This document shows, piece after piece, positions 52,857 to 63,300 of a DNA stretch of 64,000 nt (the stretch's first letter is position 1; each line of letters begins with the position of its first letter). The position numbers and the translations under genes were made by a program. The DNA comes from JBCCTX01 sp964468435. GTDB lineage: Bacteria > Bacteroidota > Bacteroidia > J057. The notes under the pieces were generated by a model. It was not told the DNA's origin and made no database searches. It saw only the letters and a list, made by a program, of their open reading frames with translations. Where the stretch lies: contig CAYXVE010000024.1 in NCBI GenBank assembly GCA_964468435.1, positions 1 to 64,000 of the forward strand. The letters are read 5' to 3'.

Positions 52857-54289
52857 GCCGAAGGCTTTTTTTTCAGCAAAGCAAGATTTTCAACATGTAC
52901 AGTCTGTGGAAACATGTCTACAGGCTGGATTCTTTTTACATCATACTGCTCAGATAGCAAGGCTACATCTCTCGCCTGCGTTGACGGCTTACAACTCACA
53001 TAAATGATATGTTCAGGCGCTAATTCCAATATCCGTAAAACCACCTTGGGGTCCATTCCTTGACGAGGCGGATCGGCGATAACAAAATCCGGCTTCCCCT
53101 CATTTGCAGCAACCTCCGAACGTAATATTTCCTTCATATCCCCTGTATAGAAGCTGAATTTATCCTCCAGTTGATTTAACTTTACATTCCTCCATGCATC
53201 ATCCACCGCCGCCTGAACGTATTCTATGCCCACAATTTTTTCCGCTAGCTCAGAAATAAAAATACCTATGCTCCCAGTACCTGAATACAAGTCATATATT
53301 GTGCGATATCTGTATGTACTCTCAGGCAACATTTCACGTGCCCAAGATCTGATAATACCATAAAATCTTGCTGCCTGTGCAGGATTAGGTTGAAAAAATG
53401 AGGTAGGACTTATGTGAAAACGATATTGACCTATCTGCTCAGTGATATAAGGAGTACCTTTCCAGAGGTGAAAAGACAGATCCTGAAAGCTGCTATTGAG
53501 TTTTTGACTCTCTATCCATAAAAAGCTGCTCACTTCAGGGTGATTTTCTTCCACATACTCAAAGATTCTATCTATCCATTGTTTGTCTCCCGCCCCTGAT
53601 ACCAGTACCAACATCAACTCACCAGAGTATAGCGAATTGCGGAATACCAAACTTCTGAGGAATCCCTCATGAGTCCTGATATCGTAAAAAGGTATCTGCT
53701 GATTACGGGCAAAGTCCCGGATACCGTTTCGGATATCATTGATAATGGATAATTGCAGATAACAATGATCTATGTCGATAATTTTATCAAAAAAGCGGGG
53801 GACATGAAAGCCCAGTACTCGTTGGTCAAAGGTTTCCCCGGATGCGATCTGCTCCTGCGTCAACCAGGCTTTGTTGCTGAAAGTAAACTCAAGCTTGTTG
53901 CGATAGTAATACTCGGCAGAAGATCCCATGATGTGTAATTTTTCAGCAATGGGAACTTTAGCTATTCGTTCAAAAGCATCAAAAACCTGTTTTTGCTTGG
54001 CTTTTAACTGACTTTCATAATTCATCATCTGCCATTTGCATCCTCCACATGTGCCAAAATGACTGCAGGTGGGCGTAATCCGATGCTCGGAAGCTTTGAT
54101 AATATGTTTTATTTGACCGATCAGCGCCTTTTTTTCCTTTTTGAAAATATTTACCTCCACATGATCACCAGGTACAGATCCAGGTATAAATACTACCCGT
54201 TCTTCCATTCTTGCCACGCCACGACCATCAGAAGCAGCATCTACCACCTCCAGCTCTGCAGTAAAAGGTTTTATTTTTCTTCTAGTCAT
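52853..54289 (-). CDS. rlmD: 23S rRNA (uracil-5-)-methyltransferase, RlmD/RumA type
   Basis: 478 residues. A TRAM domain (about 5-65, 'DGRGVARMEERVVFIPGSVP') comes first, then the Fe-S cysteines 'CSHFGTCGGCKW' (75, 81, 84) and a fourth near 'DHCYLQ'. The methyltransferase part has 'DLYSGTGSIGIF', 'GIEYVQAAVDDA', 'DPPRQGMDPKV' and the catalytic Cys in 'YVSCKPSTQARD'. Which uracil it methylates (RlmD, RlmCD or TrmA-like) cannot be settled from sequence alone. Confidence 0.92.
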   Translation of the reverse strand: MTRRKIKPFTAELEVVDAASDGRGVARMEERVVFIPGSVPGDHVEVNIFKKEKKALIGQIKHIIKASEHRITPTCSHFGTCGGCKWQMMNYESQLKAKQKQVFDAFERIAKVPIAEKLHIMGSSAEYYYRNKLEFTFSNKAWLTQEQIASGETFDQRVLGFHVPRFFDKIIDIDHCYLQLSIINDIRNGIRDFARNQQIPFYDIRTHEGFLRSLVFRNSLYSGELMLVLVSGAGDKQWIDRIFEYVEENHPEVSSFLWIESQKLNSSFQDLSFHLWKGTPYITEQIGQYRFHISPTSFFQPNPAQAARFYGIIRSWAREMLPESTYRYRTIYDLYSGTGSIGIFISELAEKIVGIEYVQAAVDDAWRNVKLNQLEDKFSFYTGDMKEILRSEVAANEGKPDFVIADPPRQGMDPKVVLRILELAPEHIIYVSCKPSTQARDVALLSEQYDVKRIQPVDMFPQTVHVENLALLKKKPSA

Positions 54290-54460
54290 TTTTCCTATTC
54301 ATTCGTTTTTTAAAACCCCATTTCAAAACCTGTATTTATCAACACTTCTGTTTTAAGATATTAACCTTGAAAAAAAATCCGGTCAGTACGAAATATATAC
54401 CAATCAAAAGGCAATATCATTAAAAGCCCTGCAAATATGCCAAATTCATCCCATTATCAA

Positions 54461-54468
54461 TAAATTTG
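54461..54468 (+). promoter_or_regulatory. candidate -7 promoter box (TAAATTTG)
   Basis: Exact TAnnTTTG 25 nt before the ATG of the guanylyltransferase gene. No clear -33 element. Confidence 0.45.
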
Positions 54469-54493
54469 TATATATTCAATAAAAAACAACTCA

Positions 54494-55579
54494 ATGAAAA
54501 ATTCTAATTACTATATCATCATCATGGCTGGAGGTATAGGTTCCCGGTTCTGGCCGATGAGTAGAACTCAATTTCCCAAACAATTTCACGACATTCTGGG
54601 AAGGGGTAAAACATTGATACAGGAGACCTTTGACCGCTATGCAACATTTATCCCTCACGAAAATATATACATCGTAACCAATGAACGATACAAGGGGCTG
54701 GTCGAAGATCAACTGCCCTTATTGAAAAACGATCAGATCCTGCTGGAACCCATTGGGAGGAATACAGCTCCCTGTGTTGCCTATGCCGCATACAAGATCA
54801 ATAAGATCAATCCCAATGCTACCTTTGTCGTGGCTCCTTCAGACCATCTGATACATGATGAGCAGGCATTTCAAAAAGATATAGAATTGGGGTTAAATGC
54901 CTGTTCGGTAAATGATATCATCATGACCCTGGGGATTACCCCCACACGCCCTGATACAGGCTACGGATATATCCAGTATATCGATAGCAATGATCATACG
55001 GGATATTACAAGGTTAAGACTTTTACAGAAAAGCCTAATGAAGAAGTCGCTAAATCCTTCCTGGAAAGCGGAGACTTTATCTGGAATGCAGGAATATTTC
55101 TCTTTTCTGCCAAGACAATTCTCAATGCGTTTGAGCATCATCTTCCCGATGTAGCAGAACTATTCCAGGAGTTGAACAACTACTATTACACTGCAGAAGA
55201 GCAGCCCAAAATCGATGAAGCCTATTCTACCTGCAAATCAATCTCCATTGACTATGGAATCATGGAAAAGGCCGAAAATGTATTTACCATTCCTTCCAAT
55301 TTTGGATGGAGCGATCTGGGAACCTGGAGTTCTGTACATGAAAATTCCAACAAGGACGAGGCAGATAATGCCCTTCCGAAAGAATCGATCGTGTATGATT
55401 CTACACACAATGTGATACGCACCGCCAAAAAAGATAAACTGGTCGTGGTCAAAGGGTTGGAAGACTATATAGTCGTAGACACAGAAGATGCACTACTGAT
55501 CTGCCCCAAGTCTGAGGACCAATTCATCAAGCAAATCGTCAAAGACGTAAAAAACCATTACGGCGAGCCATATGCGTGA
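54494..55579 (+). CDS. manC: mannose-1-phosphate guanylyltransferase
   Basis: 361 residues; makes GDP-mannose from GTP and mannose 1-phosphate for glycans. It starts with the nucleotide-binding signature 'MAGGIGSRFWPMSRTQFPKQ' (11-30), followed by 'LLEPIGRNTAPCVAYAA', 'VAPSDHLI', 'TRPDTGYGYIQY', 'FTEKPN', 'WNAGIFLF' and 'SIDYGIMEKAENVFTIPSNF', all family landmarks. It lacks the C-terminal isomerase domain of bifunctional enzymes. It has its own promoter and is followed by two palindromes. Confidence 0.95.
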   Translation: MKNSNYYIIIMAGGIGSRFWPMSRTQFPKQFHDILGRGKTLIQETFDRYATFIPHENIYIVTNERYKGLVEDQLPLLKNDQILLEPIGRNTAPCVAYAAYKINKINPNATFVVAPSDHLIHDEQAFQKDIELGLNACSVNDIIMTLGITPTRPDTGYGYIQYIDSNDHTGYYKVKTFTEKPNEEVAKSFLESGDFIWNAGIFLFSAKTILNAFEHHLPDVAELFQELNNYYYTAEEQPKIDEAYSTCKSISIDYGIMEKAENVFTIPSNFGWSDLGTWSSVHENSNKDEADNALPKESIVYDSTHNVIRTAKKDKLVVVKGLEDYIVVDTEDALLICPKSEDQFIKQIVKDVKNHYGEPYA

Positions 55580-55610
55580 TAGCCTACAAAATTAATTATT
55601 TTATTATTCC

Positions 55611-55634
55611 CCAAAAATGAAAATTCATTTTTGG
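55611..55634. repeat. 24-bp palindrome
   Basis: CCAAAAATGAA (55611-55621), two A, TTCATTTTTGG (55624-55634); a perfect 11-bp inverted repeat directly after manC. It could act as a two-way terminator for the convergent genes. Its last two bases overlap the next palindrome. Confidence 0.7.
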
Positions 55635-55662
55635 TAGAGACACGATGCGTCGTGTCTCTACC
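55633..55662. repeat. REP-like palindrome
   Basis: GGTAGAGACACGA (55633-55645), TGCG, TCGTGTCTCTACC (55650-55662): a perfect 13-bp inverted repeat of the 'gtagagacacgatgcgtcgt' kind that occurs many times in Bacteroidota and cyanobacterial genomes. A partial echo, CATCGTGT, is at 55677-55684. The block is framed by TTCCCCAAAA (55608-55617) and TTTTGGGGAA (55692-55701), the latter being the last codons of the ABC gene. Confidence 0.75.
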
Positions 55663-55685
55663 AGATATCGCGGACACATCGTGTA

Positions 55686-57416
55686 TTATTCTTTTGGGGA
55701 ACGTATCTCCCTGATCCGCTCGAGGCTTCCCTTGGGGATAGCCTGGATAAGCGTCTGCGTATATTCGCGCTGAGGTTGCTCGTACAATTTGTCTGCCTGA
55801 TTGACTTCGATGATCTTTCCCGACTGCATCACCATGATGCGATGACTCATGTGTTTGACTACACTCAGGTCGTGGGATATGAATAAATAGGCTAAGCCTT
55901 GCTTCTGCTGAAGGTCCTTCAGCAAATTCAGAATCTGTGCCTGCACAGACACGTCCAGCGCTGATACTGACTCATCGCAGATAACCATCTCGGGTTCCAA
56001 TATCAGAGCCCGGGCTATACAGATACGCTGACGTTGGCCTCCGGAAAACTCATGCGGATACCTGCTGTAATGAGCTGGCTCAAGGCCCACTCGTGCCAAA
56101 ATCTCTCTGGCGCGATCTATCCGATCATTTTTTCCTCTTCCGATGCCATGCACATACATACATTCTAGCAATGCGTCTCCGATGCGCATGCGGGGATTCA
56201 AGGAACTGTAAGGATCCTGAAAAATAATTTGCAAATCTTTGCGATATACCCGCATGTCTTTTTTGCTCAATACCAACAAAGCATTTCCCCTGTAAACCAC
56301 CTCTCCTCCTACCGGATCCACCAGGCGAAGAATACTTCTTCCAAGTGTCGTTTTACCACATCCTGACTCCCCAACTAATCCCAACGTCTCTCCAGGATAC
56401 AATTCAAAAGAAATATTATCAACCGCTTTTATCCAGTCTTTTTCCCCTAGCCCGCCTCCTTTCCTAATGGGAAACCAAGTCCTAAGACCCTGTACTTCGA
56501 GTAAAGGTTCTGTCGACTCTTTCAAGATACTTTCCCGCATGGTAGCCTCCTCCTTTTCTGTGTCTACAGGATTCATAAAATCATCGACCGTGGGTAACTT
56601 GTTTACTCGTACCTCCAGGCTGGGTCTGCATGCCAGCAAGCCTTTTGTATAAGGTTCCTGAGGATGTTCAAATAATGACAGGACCGGTTGATGCTCTACT
56701 TTCTGCCCCTGCCTCATAACCATGACCTCGTCTGCAATCTCAGCCACGACCCCCAGGTCATGTGTAATGAACATGACGCCCATGTTGTGCTCCTGCTGCA
56801 AATCACGCAGCAACTGCAGGATGCGGGCCTGGATGGTCACATCCAGCGCGGTGGTGGGCTCATCTGCGATGAGCAGCGACGGCTCACAACACATGGCCAT
56901 GGCGATCATCACGCGCTGTTTCTGCCCTCCCGATATCTCATGGGGATATGCATCATAGGTCTTGGCAGGAAGCTCTACCCGGTCAAACCAATCCCTGACG
57001 CTGCGGATCGCTGACTCCCGCGAGATGTCTTGATGCAATCGCAACACCTCCAACACTTGCTTACCACATTTCATCACCGGATTCAGCGCACTCATGGGCT
57101 CCTGGAAGATCATCGAAATTTCATTTCCCCTCAGCTTCCGCATTCGCTTTCCTGGCAAGGAGAGCAGGTCTACCGCACCCAAAGAGGTTGACTGAAATAT
57201 GATCGAAGATTGCTCTGTACGTGCTGTCCCAGGTAATAATCGCATAATGGATAGAGCTGTAACCGATTTACCACTACCCGATTCTCCTACTACCCCCAGA
57301 CAATGCCCATGACTTAGCTCGAAATCCAGTCCATGTACTACCTGGCGCCATTCTCTGTCCGATCGGAAGGAAATATTGAGGTTTTTGACTGTAAGCAGCG
57401 GGTGACCATTTTGCAT
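55686..57416 (-). CDS. fused dipeptide/oligopeptide ABC transporter ATPase (DppD-DppF)
   Basis: 576 residues, two ABC ATPase domains in one chain. Domain 1 (5-265): Walker A 'GESGSGKSVT', signature 'ISGGQKQRV', Walker B 'LLIADEPTTALD', switch His in 'FITHDLGVV'. Domain 2 (305-565): Walker A 'GESGCGKTTL', signature 'FSGGQRQRI', Walker B 'VICDESVSALD', 'FISHDLSVV'. After each comes the C-terminal oligopeptide-type extension ('QEPYTKGLLACRPSLE'; 'QREYTQTLIQAIP'). It energises uptake of peptides or nickel; no permease or binding protein gene is adjacent, so partners must be elsewhere. Confidence 0.94.
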   Translation of the reverse strand: MQNGHPLLTVKNLNISFRSDREWRQVVHGLDFELSHGHCLGVVGESGSGKSVTALSIMRLLPGTARTEQSSIIFQSTSLGAVDLLSLPGKRMRKLRGNEISMIFQEPMSALNPVMKCGKQVLEVLRLHQDISRESAIRSVRDWFDRVELPAKTYDAYPHEISGGQKQRVMIAMAMCCEPSLLIADEPTTALDVTIQARILQLLRDLQQEHNMGVMFITHDLGVVAEIADEVMVMRQGQKVEHQPVLSLFEHPQEPYTKGLLACRPSLEVRVNKLPTVDDFMNPVDTEKEEATMRESILKESTEPLLEVQGLRTWFPIRKGGGLGEKDWIKAVDNISFELYPGETLGLVGESGCGKTTLGRSILRLVDPVGGEVVYRGNALLVLSKKDMRVYRKDLQIIFQDPYSSLNPRMRIGDALLECMYVHGIGRGKNDRIDRAREILARVGLEPAHYSRYPHEFSGGQRQRICIARALILEPEMVICDESVSALDVSVQAQILNLLKDLQQKQGLAYLFISHDLSVVKHMSHRIMVMQSGKIIEVNQADKLYEQPQREYTQTLIQAIPKGSLERIREIRSPKE

Positions 57417-57556
57417 AGGTAAAAGCTAGAAGAAATTGCCGGGATTGTCAAGTGATATTATTACTCGTGGAACCTAGCTCGTAGATTTTAACAGCTATTT
57501 GATATTTCTTCAAGCAGAGCACTACCACCTTTTAGCTTTTTGCTTAATTTTAATCC

Positions 57557-58498
57557 ATGAATCTACTCATTATTGACTCCTTTACCCCTGAATTCATCGA
57601 AGAGCTACGCGACCTTCCGCTACACATGACCTATATCCCCAAAGCTCCAGTAGCACAAATCTACCAGGAGCTACCTCATGCTGATATCCTGCTCCTCAAC
57701 AGCCATATCAATGTGGATAAGGCTGTAGTGGAAATGGCGCATAACCTCAAGCTGGTTATCCGTGCAGGTGTGGGAATGGATCATATAGATGTCGAATATC
57801 TAGATTCCAGAGAAATACGGGTGGTAAATACTGCTGGCGGAAATGCCGATGCTGTAGGCGAACAGACCGTGGGGATGATGCTTTCGCTATTGCATCATAT
57901 CAACCGCGCGGATCACCAGATACGCAACTGGGAATGGATTCGTGAATCCAATCGCGGCCAGGAGCTAGGCAACAAGACAGTGGGAATTATCGGTTATGGC
58001 AATACGGGAAAAGCCGTCGCCAAAAGATTATCGGGATTTGGCTGTAAAATCCTGGCCTATGACAAATACGTGAAAGACTTTGGCGATGTCCTGGTGGAGG
58101 AAGTTTCCTTAGAGACCATATACCACGAAGCAGATATCGTAAGCTTCCACGTACCTTACACTTCTGAGACCCATTATTGGGGAGACCGGGATTTTTTTCA
58201 TCAATTTCGGCGTCCCATCATTGTCATGAACCTGGCCCGTGGAAAGGTTATACATCTCCCTGCACTGTTGGAAGCCATGGATGAGGGTAAAGTAGTAGCT
58301 GCAGGTCTGGATGTATTTGAAAATGAAAAACTAGATACCCTCACTGATGAACAACGAAGCTGGTATGAGGATCTGTTTTCCCGGGATCATGTAGTAATGA
58401 CTCCGCACGTAGGAGGTTGGACTATAGAAAGCAGGGAAAATATACAGAAAATGATTAAAGGGTATATTAATGAGCTGATTGATGATAAGTCTATTTGA
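57557..58498 (+). CDS. D-2-hydroxyacid dehydrogenase (phosphoglycerate dehydrogenase-like)
   Basis: 313 residues. Rossmann motif 'GYGNTGKAVAKRL' (about 146-158), and Arg in 'MNLARGKVI', Glu in 'DVFENEKL', His in 'TPHVGGWT' as the catalytic set. The start of the nucleotide domain 'GAGVGMDHIDVEYLDSREIR' is SerA-like. It lacks the C-terminal ACT domain of full SerA. Possibly 3-phosphoglycerate dehydrogenase for serine synthesis, but a 2-ketoacid reductase cannot be excluded. Unrelated in close sequence to the paralogue at 13805. A TAATTTTA box 4 nt before its ATG is noted separately. Confidence 0.9.
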   Translation: MNLLIIDSFTPEFIEELRDLPLHMTYIPKAPVAQIYQELPHADILLLNSHINVDKAVVEMAHNLKLVIRAGVGMDHIDVEYLDSREIRVVNTAGGNADAVGEQTVGMMLSLLHHINRADHQIRNWEWIRESNRGQELGNKTVGIIGYGNTGKAVAKRLSGFGCKILAYDKYVKDFGDVLVEEVSLETIYHEADIVSFHVPYTSETHYWGDRDFFHQFRRPIIVMNLARGKVIHLPALLEAMDEGKVVAAGLDVFENEKLDTLTDEQRSWYEDLFSRDHVVMTPHVGGWTIESRENIQKMIKGYINELIDDKSI

Positions 58499-58524
58499 CA
58501 ATATTGATCATCCCAATGTATGAA

Positions 58525-58956
58525 TCAGGAATTTCTCCTGATGGTACATAGGGCTTGTACTTTTTCCAGCAACTTCACCTTTTCCTTGTGCCATACCTTG
58601 TATATTCCGCCTGTTGGGATTCCCTTTACGCGGTAAGTCGTCTGGGCAATGTAATGTTCTAGTGTCTGAGCTGAATGTATCACCCAGGTAAATTCCCTAA
58701 GCTCTTCCAGAGGAAGCAGCTTAATATCTTTGTCTACCTTGATTTCCAGCTATTCATTGAAGAGTTCGTACCTCAGCTCGTAGTCTGTTATGCGTTCACC
58801 GTCCTCCGTCGTAAATTCTTCAAGCGCCCAGGATGTATGTATATGCAATTCTCTAACTTTATCTAAAGGCTGGTAAGGTTTAAGCAGGAGCGGTATCTAG
58901 TAGACAGGTTCATACTTTACCGGTGTATGAATCTGGCTTCTGAGGAGAAGCCACAT
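58525..58956 (-). pseudogene. decayed gene with two in-frame stops
   Basis: The minus strand reads through as a protein-like sequence of about 140 codons if two TAG codons are skipped. Segments include 'IPLLLKPYQPLDKVRELHIH', 'FTTEDGERITDYELRYELFN', then after a TAG 'KDIKLLPLEELREFTWVIHS' and 'VKGIPTGGIYKVWHKEKVKL', ending at TGA (58525-58527). Composition and codon use are coding-like, and there are no frameshifts, so it was probably lost recently, or the stops are sequencing errors. I do not recognise the family. The possible ATG is at 58956. Confidence 0.6.
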
Positions 58957-59071
58957 GATATATTTACTAAATAGGGCCAACTTTGCTAATTTTTTCTTCA
59001 TCTCGTTTTTGTTTGCACTTGCAAGATCAATTCTATACATTAATTTACCCAATCAAGATAGCGATTTTCAT

Positions 59072-60361
59072 ATGAACAGACAGTCTGTACGTTCATTTAT
59101 ACATACCTACCGGACCTGGATCATGGGACTGGCCTTTGCCCTATTTGCCTATTATGCTTCTTTTGAGAGCCATATGATCACGGCTGTACCAGCTACCTTC
59201 TGGATGAATATGTTTTCCTACAAGGATTACACCTCCTGGGAGGCCTTCAAGGAATACCTGATCCTGTTAAGAACGGGTATCCCTCCTGCCCTTTCCGCCC
59301 TGGAGATCCTCTCGTATAATCTTTTGGGCAGCAGCGAATGGATCTTCAAAGGCTTTTATCGCAAGGCAATCATTGCTGTCGTAATATTGCCTGTTTTTTT
59401 CAGTAAAAAGACCTGGGGGGAAATGCTGTGGTGCCTGGGAATGGCCGTTGTGAGCTTTGAAACGATCATACAGGTACATCAGGCCAATGCGCAATATTAC
59501 GATGTGTTGTTGCCGCTGTTTCTCCTGCTCTATCTGTTGTTATCCCGGTTTACCTTTCACAGTACCTCCCGCTGGATACTTCCAGCCGCTTTGGTAACGG
59601 GTTTTTGCCTGACTATGGCTGAGCTGGCTCGACCCTTTATGATCGCGATCGTTCCCTTTATGATGGGTCTTAATCTGTATCACTACATCCGCCACCGGCA
59701 ATGGGCAGTGCTGACCCTATTTCTGTTGCCCATTCTGATTTTCACAGGCGGCTGGCATGCCAAGTTATGGCATTACAACAACCAGCAGTTAATATGGTCC
59801 AATTCATCGGGTACCAACCTGTTTCGCGCATGGTCGCGCTTCGTAGATCAGGAGTCCATGATGTTGGAACTTCAGGAAGAGGCTCTTCCCATCATGGAAG
59901 GTCGTTGGCAGAATATCAATACCCAGATACATTACGAAAACAGTCAGATCCGGAAAGAATATGTGTGGAAAGGTATCGAAGCCAACTCCAATGAAGCCTT
60001 CAAATACGTCTGGGAGAAAACCATAACCTTCATACGCCCCCGTACCGACATGTATGCCAATGATCCACAGGCGCCCGTCATCAGAGTGTACCGAATCGTC
60101 GTCAGAACACTTTTTGTCATTTTCCCATTCCTGCTATTGTCTGTTGTAGTCAAATTTGTCTGGAGACCCATTACCATTTTTCAGATCGATACCTGGCTGA
60201 TCCTTGTCACAGGTTTCATCTCGCTGATGCCCATTATCGGCGAATCGGGCGAGGAAGCACGCTTTGTGATCTCAGTAGTACCGCTGCTAACCGTTTGCGG
60301 GATGTATGTAGTCCATGACATACAGCTGATCGCCAGGGGAATCCGGGAAATTGAACGGTGA
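59072..60361 (+). CDS. multi-pass membrane protein, glycosyltransferase-39-like topology
   Basis: About 429 residues from the ATG at 59072; an in-frame ATG at 58955 would add 39 residues that overlap the decayed gene and include a hydrophobic stretch, so I prefer 59072. About nine to ten helices ('WIMGLAFALFAYYASFES', 'AIIAVVILPVFFSKK', 'VLLPLFLLLYLLLSRF', 'MIAIVPFMMGLNLYHYI', 'AVLTLFLLPILIFTGGW', 'IVVRTLFVIFPFLLLSVVVK', 'WLILVTGFISLMPIIG') alternate with loops, including a large periplasmic one ('QEEALPIMEGRWQNINTQIH'). The layout resembles PMT/GT39 or undecaprenyl-linked glycosyltransferases, but the D-x-D/E catalytic pair is not evident. Function unproven. Confidence 0.65.
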   Translation: MNRQSVRSFIHTYRTWIMGLAFALFAYYASFESHMITAVPATFWMNMFSYKDYTSWEAFKEYLILLRTGIPPALSALEILSYNLLGSSEWIFKGFYRKAIIAVVILPVFFSKKTWGEMLWCLGMAVVSFETIIQVHQANAQYYDVLLPLFLLLYLLLSRFTFHSTSRWILPAALVTGFCLTMAELARPFMIAIVPFMMGLNLYHYIRHRQWAVLTLFLLPILIFTGGWHAKLWHYNNQQLIWSNSSGTNLFRAWSRFVDQESMMLELQEEALPIMEGRWQNINTQIHYENSQIRKEYVWKGIEANSNEAFKYVWEKTITFIRPRTDMYANDPQAPVIRVYRIVVRTLFVIFPFLLLSVVVKFVWRPITIFQIDTWLILVTGFISLMPIIGESGEEARFVISVVPLLTVCGMYVVHDIQLIARGIREIER

Positions 60362-60370
60362 TCTGTCCCA

Positions 60371-63300
60371 TTATCCTATGACCACGAATGCCCCCCAGTA
60401 ATACGGATCGGGATAATGACGGCGCAGTTCCTGCTGTGCCTGGCGGAATGCACCGTGGATATCCCCAGACTTCAGCCAATGCTGATAAAAGCTGACCATA
60501 AGTTGCTCGGTAGCAGCATCGCTTACTCGCCAGAGACTACATATCAATGTCTTTGCACCCGCCATCCGGAATGCGCGTTGCAGCCCATAGATCCCTTCCC
60601 CATATCTCACAGGCCCCAATGCAGTCTCACATGCGCTGAGAACAACCAGCTGCGTACCTGACAGCCTCAAATTTGAAGCATCATAAGCGGAAAAAATGCC
60701 ATCAACTACTTTATCCTCTCCCTCCGGATCATCCACTTCCGAAAAAGCCTGCTGTGCTCCTGCCAGAAGCAGTCCGGATAACAACAATGGATGCAAACTT
60801 TCATCCTTTATTGAGTGCTGGTTATCCATTGTCAGTAACCCCCTGGGCATACCTAAGCCTGTCCCAGTTTCTGGGGGTAGCATGAAATATCCATGCGTAG
60901 CAATATGCAGGATTGTTGGCTGTTTTACTGCAAACAGTTGCTCTACAGAAGCTTCCTCCTGCAGCCATGTCTCAACATGCCAATGATGTTCTTCCAGCAG
61001 TCTACCGACCTCTTCCATCTCCTGCCTTGTCCCAGGTAGTGGAGCTATTCCTCCAATCCCGGGAAGGTCAATCCATCTAAGAGTCTGCTCCAATGCTGCA
61101 GTATTATTTCCATTTCCTTCGCTTACCCTGTCAAAATCCGGGGCCCCTATCAGTACTGCCCGTTTTTCTGTATCGCCAGGCATTTCACCCTCATCCAGTA
61201 AATCCCGCGTGCTAGTCAGCAGGTGTACCTCTACCTGATCCAACACGTAATGTTGATTATTAGGATCATATAATGCCTCCACATTGATCAAATGATAAAC
61301 CCCATCTGGTGAAAAATACCACGCTGTGATGTCAACATAAGGTTTCATAAAATTCTGCAACTTACCCCAGTATTTTTCAAATAGCTCTGCCGCCGTCACT
61401 TCAGACCATGGATTTGCATGATCATAGATCCACTGCCGGGCTTGTAATGCTGCTGGAATCTCCTGAAACAACGATTGGCGATATGCCTGCAGATATGTGG
61501 TCTCCATTGTTTCTGCATCATCGATTACGAGTAACTCAGGTACTTGCTGCCCGTATTTTTCCGGAAGGATGATCAGCAATAGATAAGTAGTTACAATCTC
61601 AGCATCAGAACGCTTTACCCGGCTGATACGGATCATTTCGATAGCAGCTTCATGAGGCTGGAGCACTTGCTGGACTTGCTTCCAGTTGATCATCTCCAGT
61701 GCCTGATTTTGGGCGAAGATATGCGACTGTTTGGATAACCTGCGTTCCAGTAAGTTGGCTGATTCTTCCCATTTAGCTATTTCTTTAGGGAGCATTTCCT
61801 TTTTATACGCTATTGCCAGTTGCTTTCGGGACTCCAGCCATGCGTCGAAGTCACGGTTCAACTGATCATCATTTGCCATATGGATGGTATCTCGCATATG
61901 TCGCATGGAATAGCCCAGCAGTCCTTTGAGCATTAGATAAAATGAGTAGAGATCCTGAATCAGGGTAGCATTTTCCTGGTAATGCTCGAATACATATCCT
62001 GCATACAGGCTGATCATTTGTGAGAACTGGTCTGTCAAAGCCTGTTTTTCACGCTCACTTAAGGCAGGAAGCTGGGCCTTGATAAACCGGATCATGTAAA
62101 TGAAGCCTAGATAGTAATTTTTTCCAGCATCATCAGGGTCCTGTTCACTATAATCCAGAAAAAAGCCATAGTTGAACAAAGCGCTGGCCAGGCTTTTGGG
62201 ATTCACCTTGGGTGTGCGATGATAAATATCCAGGCTGAGGAGATAGAATTTATTAGCCAGCTCGAATTCCTTTCGCATAAAAGACAAGTATCCGAGCAAA
62301 TAATAGGTGTTGGCGATTGTGGGGTGATCCTTTCCCAACAGCGCCTCGTCTATCTTGAGAGATTCCAGAAGTATCTCTGTAGCCTCGGTGTATTTACCCA
62401 TTTCCACATATAAATAGCCTAAATTGCTCAAAATATGTCCGTAATCCGGATGATCTACTCCCAGAGTCTGTTCGATGATATTTTTGGAAGAGAGGTAAGC
62501 GCTTTCAGCATCCTCAGATTGACCATTCTTTTTATACGCTACGGCAATATTATTTAGTGTACGGGCATATTCTTCGTGTTGCGCACCAAAAAACTTCTGT
62601 TTAAGTACCAAGCTTATTTCCAATATTTCTGCTCCCTTATCATATCTACCCATCTGATTCCAGAGTTCGCCAAGGTTATGGGTGATCATGGCATAATCCA
62701 GGTTATCGGTTCCCTGGTCTTGCTCGATAATCTGTTTACCTTCCAGCAGGAGGTTTTCCGCTTCTTCATATTCTCCCGTGTCCTGCAGTACGCGTACTAG
62801 GGTCTGCATAGGATCCAGATAAGCCAGATGCTGTTTGCCAAACAGCCGGGCATTGACCTCGATGATCTGGCGCAGCAGTTCTACAGCTTCTGCATATCGC
62901 CCACGTTGGTGATAGATCTTTGCCAGATGATAGCGGGTACGGATGTACTGGTCGTGTTCGGCTCCAAGTATTTCCCAGTATATGTTGGCACTTTCGTGTA
63001 CAGCAGCGATTGCATGGTCGTACTGACCAAGCTGGATATAGGCATCTGACAAGCTATAGAGGGTGCTGGCGTAGTTATTGGACAATTGGCGCGCATGGAG
63101 CTGGTATATTTTCAGACAGGCTTCATAGTTGGCAATGGCCTGCTCATATTGCCCGAGCATGTGATGGACAAATCCCAGGTTGTTGAGACCCGTGGCATAG
63201 GTAAGGGAATCTTCTCCATAGAATTGACCTTTGAGCTGATTGATCACCGGCACCATCTCAACGAGGAATTCGAAACGCTGTGCTTTTATACCTGCATCAT

